Shown here: in pieces, positions 63,395 to 64,000 of the stretch
Position numbering within the stretch: position 1 is the stretch's first letter
How the letters are laid out: every line of letters begins with the position of its first letter
Assembly (NCBI RefSeq): GCF_000496755.2
Contig: NZ_AYKS02000118.1
Coordinates: 119,720-183,719, forward strand
Reading direction: 5' to 3'
DNA: 64,000 nucleotides
DNA from: Serratia sp. DD3
GTDB lineage: Bacteria > Pseudomonadota > Gammaproteobacteria > Enterobacterales > Enterobacteriaceae
The notes under the pieces: model-generated
Told to the model about the DNA's origin: nothing
The model's database searches: none
The model's input: the letters and a program-made list of their open reading frames with translations, nothing else
Translations under genes and position numbers: made by a program

Positions 63395-63485
63395 GCGCCT
63401 CCACTGCTCGGGAACAACGGCTGACAAGTCGCCCAGGCAGGAAGAAGCAACCCGGTGAAAACACCGTCTCTTGTAGAGAAAAAGG

Positions 63486-63513
63486 TTGACTCTTCAGCGG
63501 GAAAGCGTATTAT
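63486..63513 (+). promoter_or_regulatory. rrn P2 promoter
   Basis: -35 TTGACT (63486-63491), 16-bp spacer, -10 TATTAT (63508-63513), about 120 bp after P1, the usual tandem arrangement. Confidence 0.85.
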
Positions 63514-63548
63514 CTGCCTCCCGCGTTACCAGGAAGTTTTGGTAACCA

Positions 63549-63560
63549 TGCTCTTTAACA
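63549..63560 (+). promoter_or_regulatory. rrn leader boxA antitermination site
   Basis: TGCTCTTTAACA followed by ATTTATCAGACAATCTGTGT, the conserved enterobacterial rrn leader that loads the Nus antitermination complex. Confidence 0.85.
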
Positions 63561-63710
63561 ATTTATCAGACAATCTGTGTGGGCACTCACAAAGACGATA
63601 TCCAGTTGCTTCGGCAACAAAAAAATATCAAGTCTTAAAGAGTGACTCATGTAAGTAAAATTCATGCAGTAATCTTTGAGCATCGCTATTAACTTAGCAA
63701 ATCAAGCTTT

Positions 63711-64000
63711 TAATTGAAGAGTTTGATCATGGCTCAGATTGAACGCTGGCGGCAGGCTTAACACATGCAAGTCGAGCGGTAGCACAGGGGAGCTTGCTCC
63801 CTGGGTGACGAGCGGCGGACGGGTGAGTAATGTCTGGGAAACTGCCTGATGGAGGGGGATAACTACTGGAAACGGTAGCTAATACCGCATAATGTCGCAA
63901 GACCAAAGTGGGGGACCTTCGGGCCTCACACCATCGGATGTGCCCAGATGGGATTAGCTAGTAGGTGGGGTAATGGCTCACCTAGGCGACGATCCCTAGC
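63711..64000 (+). rRNA. rrs: 16S ribosomal RNA, 5' part (partial)
   Basis: Begins AATTGAAGAGTTTGATCATG and continues through AACGCTGGCGGCAGGC, CACATGCAAGTCGAGCGGTA and TGGGATTAGCTAGTAGGTGG to the window end. About 290 of 1540 bases are present. The V1-V2 region (AGCACAGGGGAGCTTGCTCC) is of the Serratia/Yersinia type. Confidence 0.98.

Noticed and set aside
63455..63658. Open frame of 67 codons in the rrn leader
   Set aside because: It overlaps P2 and boxA and ends before 16S rRNA; conserved leader sequence explains it without coding.

Overview
The window is chromosomal DNA from a member of the Enterobacterales, most likely Yersiniaceae (Serratia/Yersinia-like). It carries the oriC-proximal backbone known from E. 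coli: yidC-mnmE, adeP-yieH, phoU-pstBACS, glmS-glmU, atpCDGAHFEBI, rsmG-mnmG, oriC, mioC-asnC/asnA, kup, rbsDACBKR, yieP and an rrn operon. Protein identities are close to E. coli throughout. The genus is an inference from protein and 16S resemblance recalled from memory, not a search result.

Layout. 1-2312: the 3' part of yidC and complete mnmE. 2313-7663: a small accessory island with no visible integrase. It holds an AbiEi-type regulator with a gutted AbiEii toxin gene, an intact ParDE-like pair, a 73-aa unknown, a GNAT enzyme, a deleted dinD and an intact RhuM-family gene. 8124-9254: a secreted alpha/beta-hydrolase-like protein without the usual serine nucleophile. 9256-11532: adeP and yieH. 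11522-17164: a LysR regulator divergent from a four-gene operon of MFS carrier, formaldehyde-activating-enzyme (Fae) homologue, aldo/keto reductase and semialdehyde dehydrogenase; this looks like an uncharacterised aldehyde-related catabolic module. 17245-21910: pstSCAB-phoU with two Pho boxes.

21999-27525 is a mobile-element zone around dld. It has an ISAs1-family element with a perfect 10-bp target duplication and an amber codon in its transposase, a broken IS982-family element, and a complete IS5-family element whose left end occurs twice. 27732-33328 is a tightly packed lipid-metabolism operon (ynbA, ynbB, a PlsC-like acyltransferase, ynbC, ynbD and a small membrane protein). 33539-35278 holds an unusual periplasmic FKBP-like protein with a 200-residue Thr/Glu/Pro linker, and a YdhR-like protein.

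35352-54355: glmS, glmU and the whole ATP synthase operon; a glycosyltransferase-9 gene lodged between atpI and rsmG; mnmG; oriC (three AT-rich 13-mers, ten GATC sites, but no consensus DnaA box at R1 or R4); mioC, asnC and asnA. Where E. coli has ravA-viaA there is a TnpB-containing IS200/IS605 remnant and a truncated DUF4143 protein. 54545-64000: kup, the ribose operon with two RbsR-type palindromes 79 bp apart, yieP, and rrn P1/P2 promoters leading into a partial 16S rRNA gene.

The backbone genes cover membrane-protein insertion, tRNA U34 modification (MnmE with MnmG), phosphate uptake, cell-wall precursor synthesis, ATP synthesis and ribose use. The accessory genes are toxin-antitoxin relics, insertion sequences and two metabolic operons. 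The best candidates for undescribed biology are the Fae/AKR/SSADH operon and the extended ynb lipid operon.
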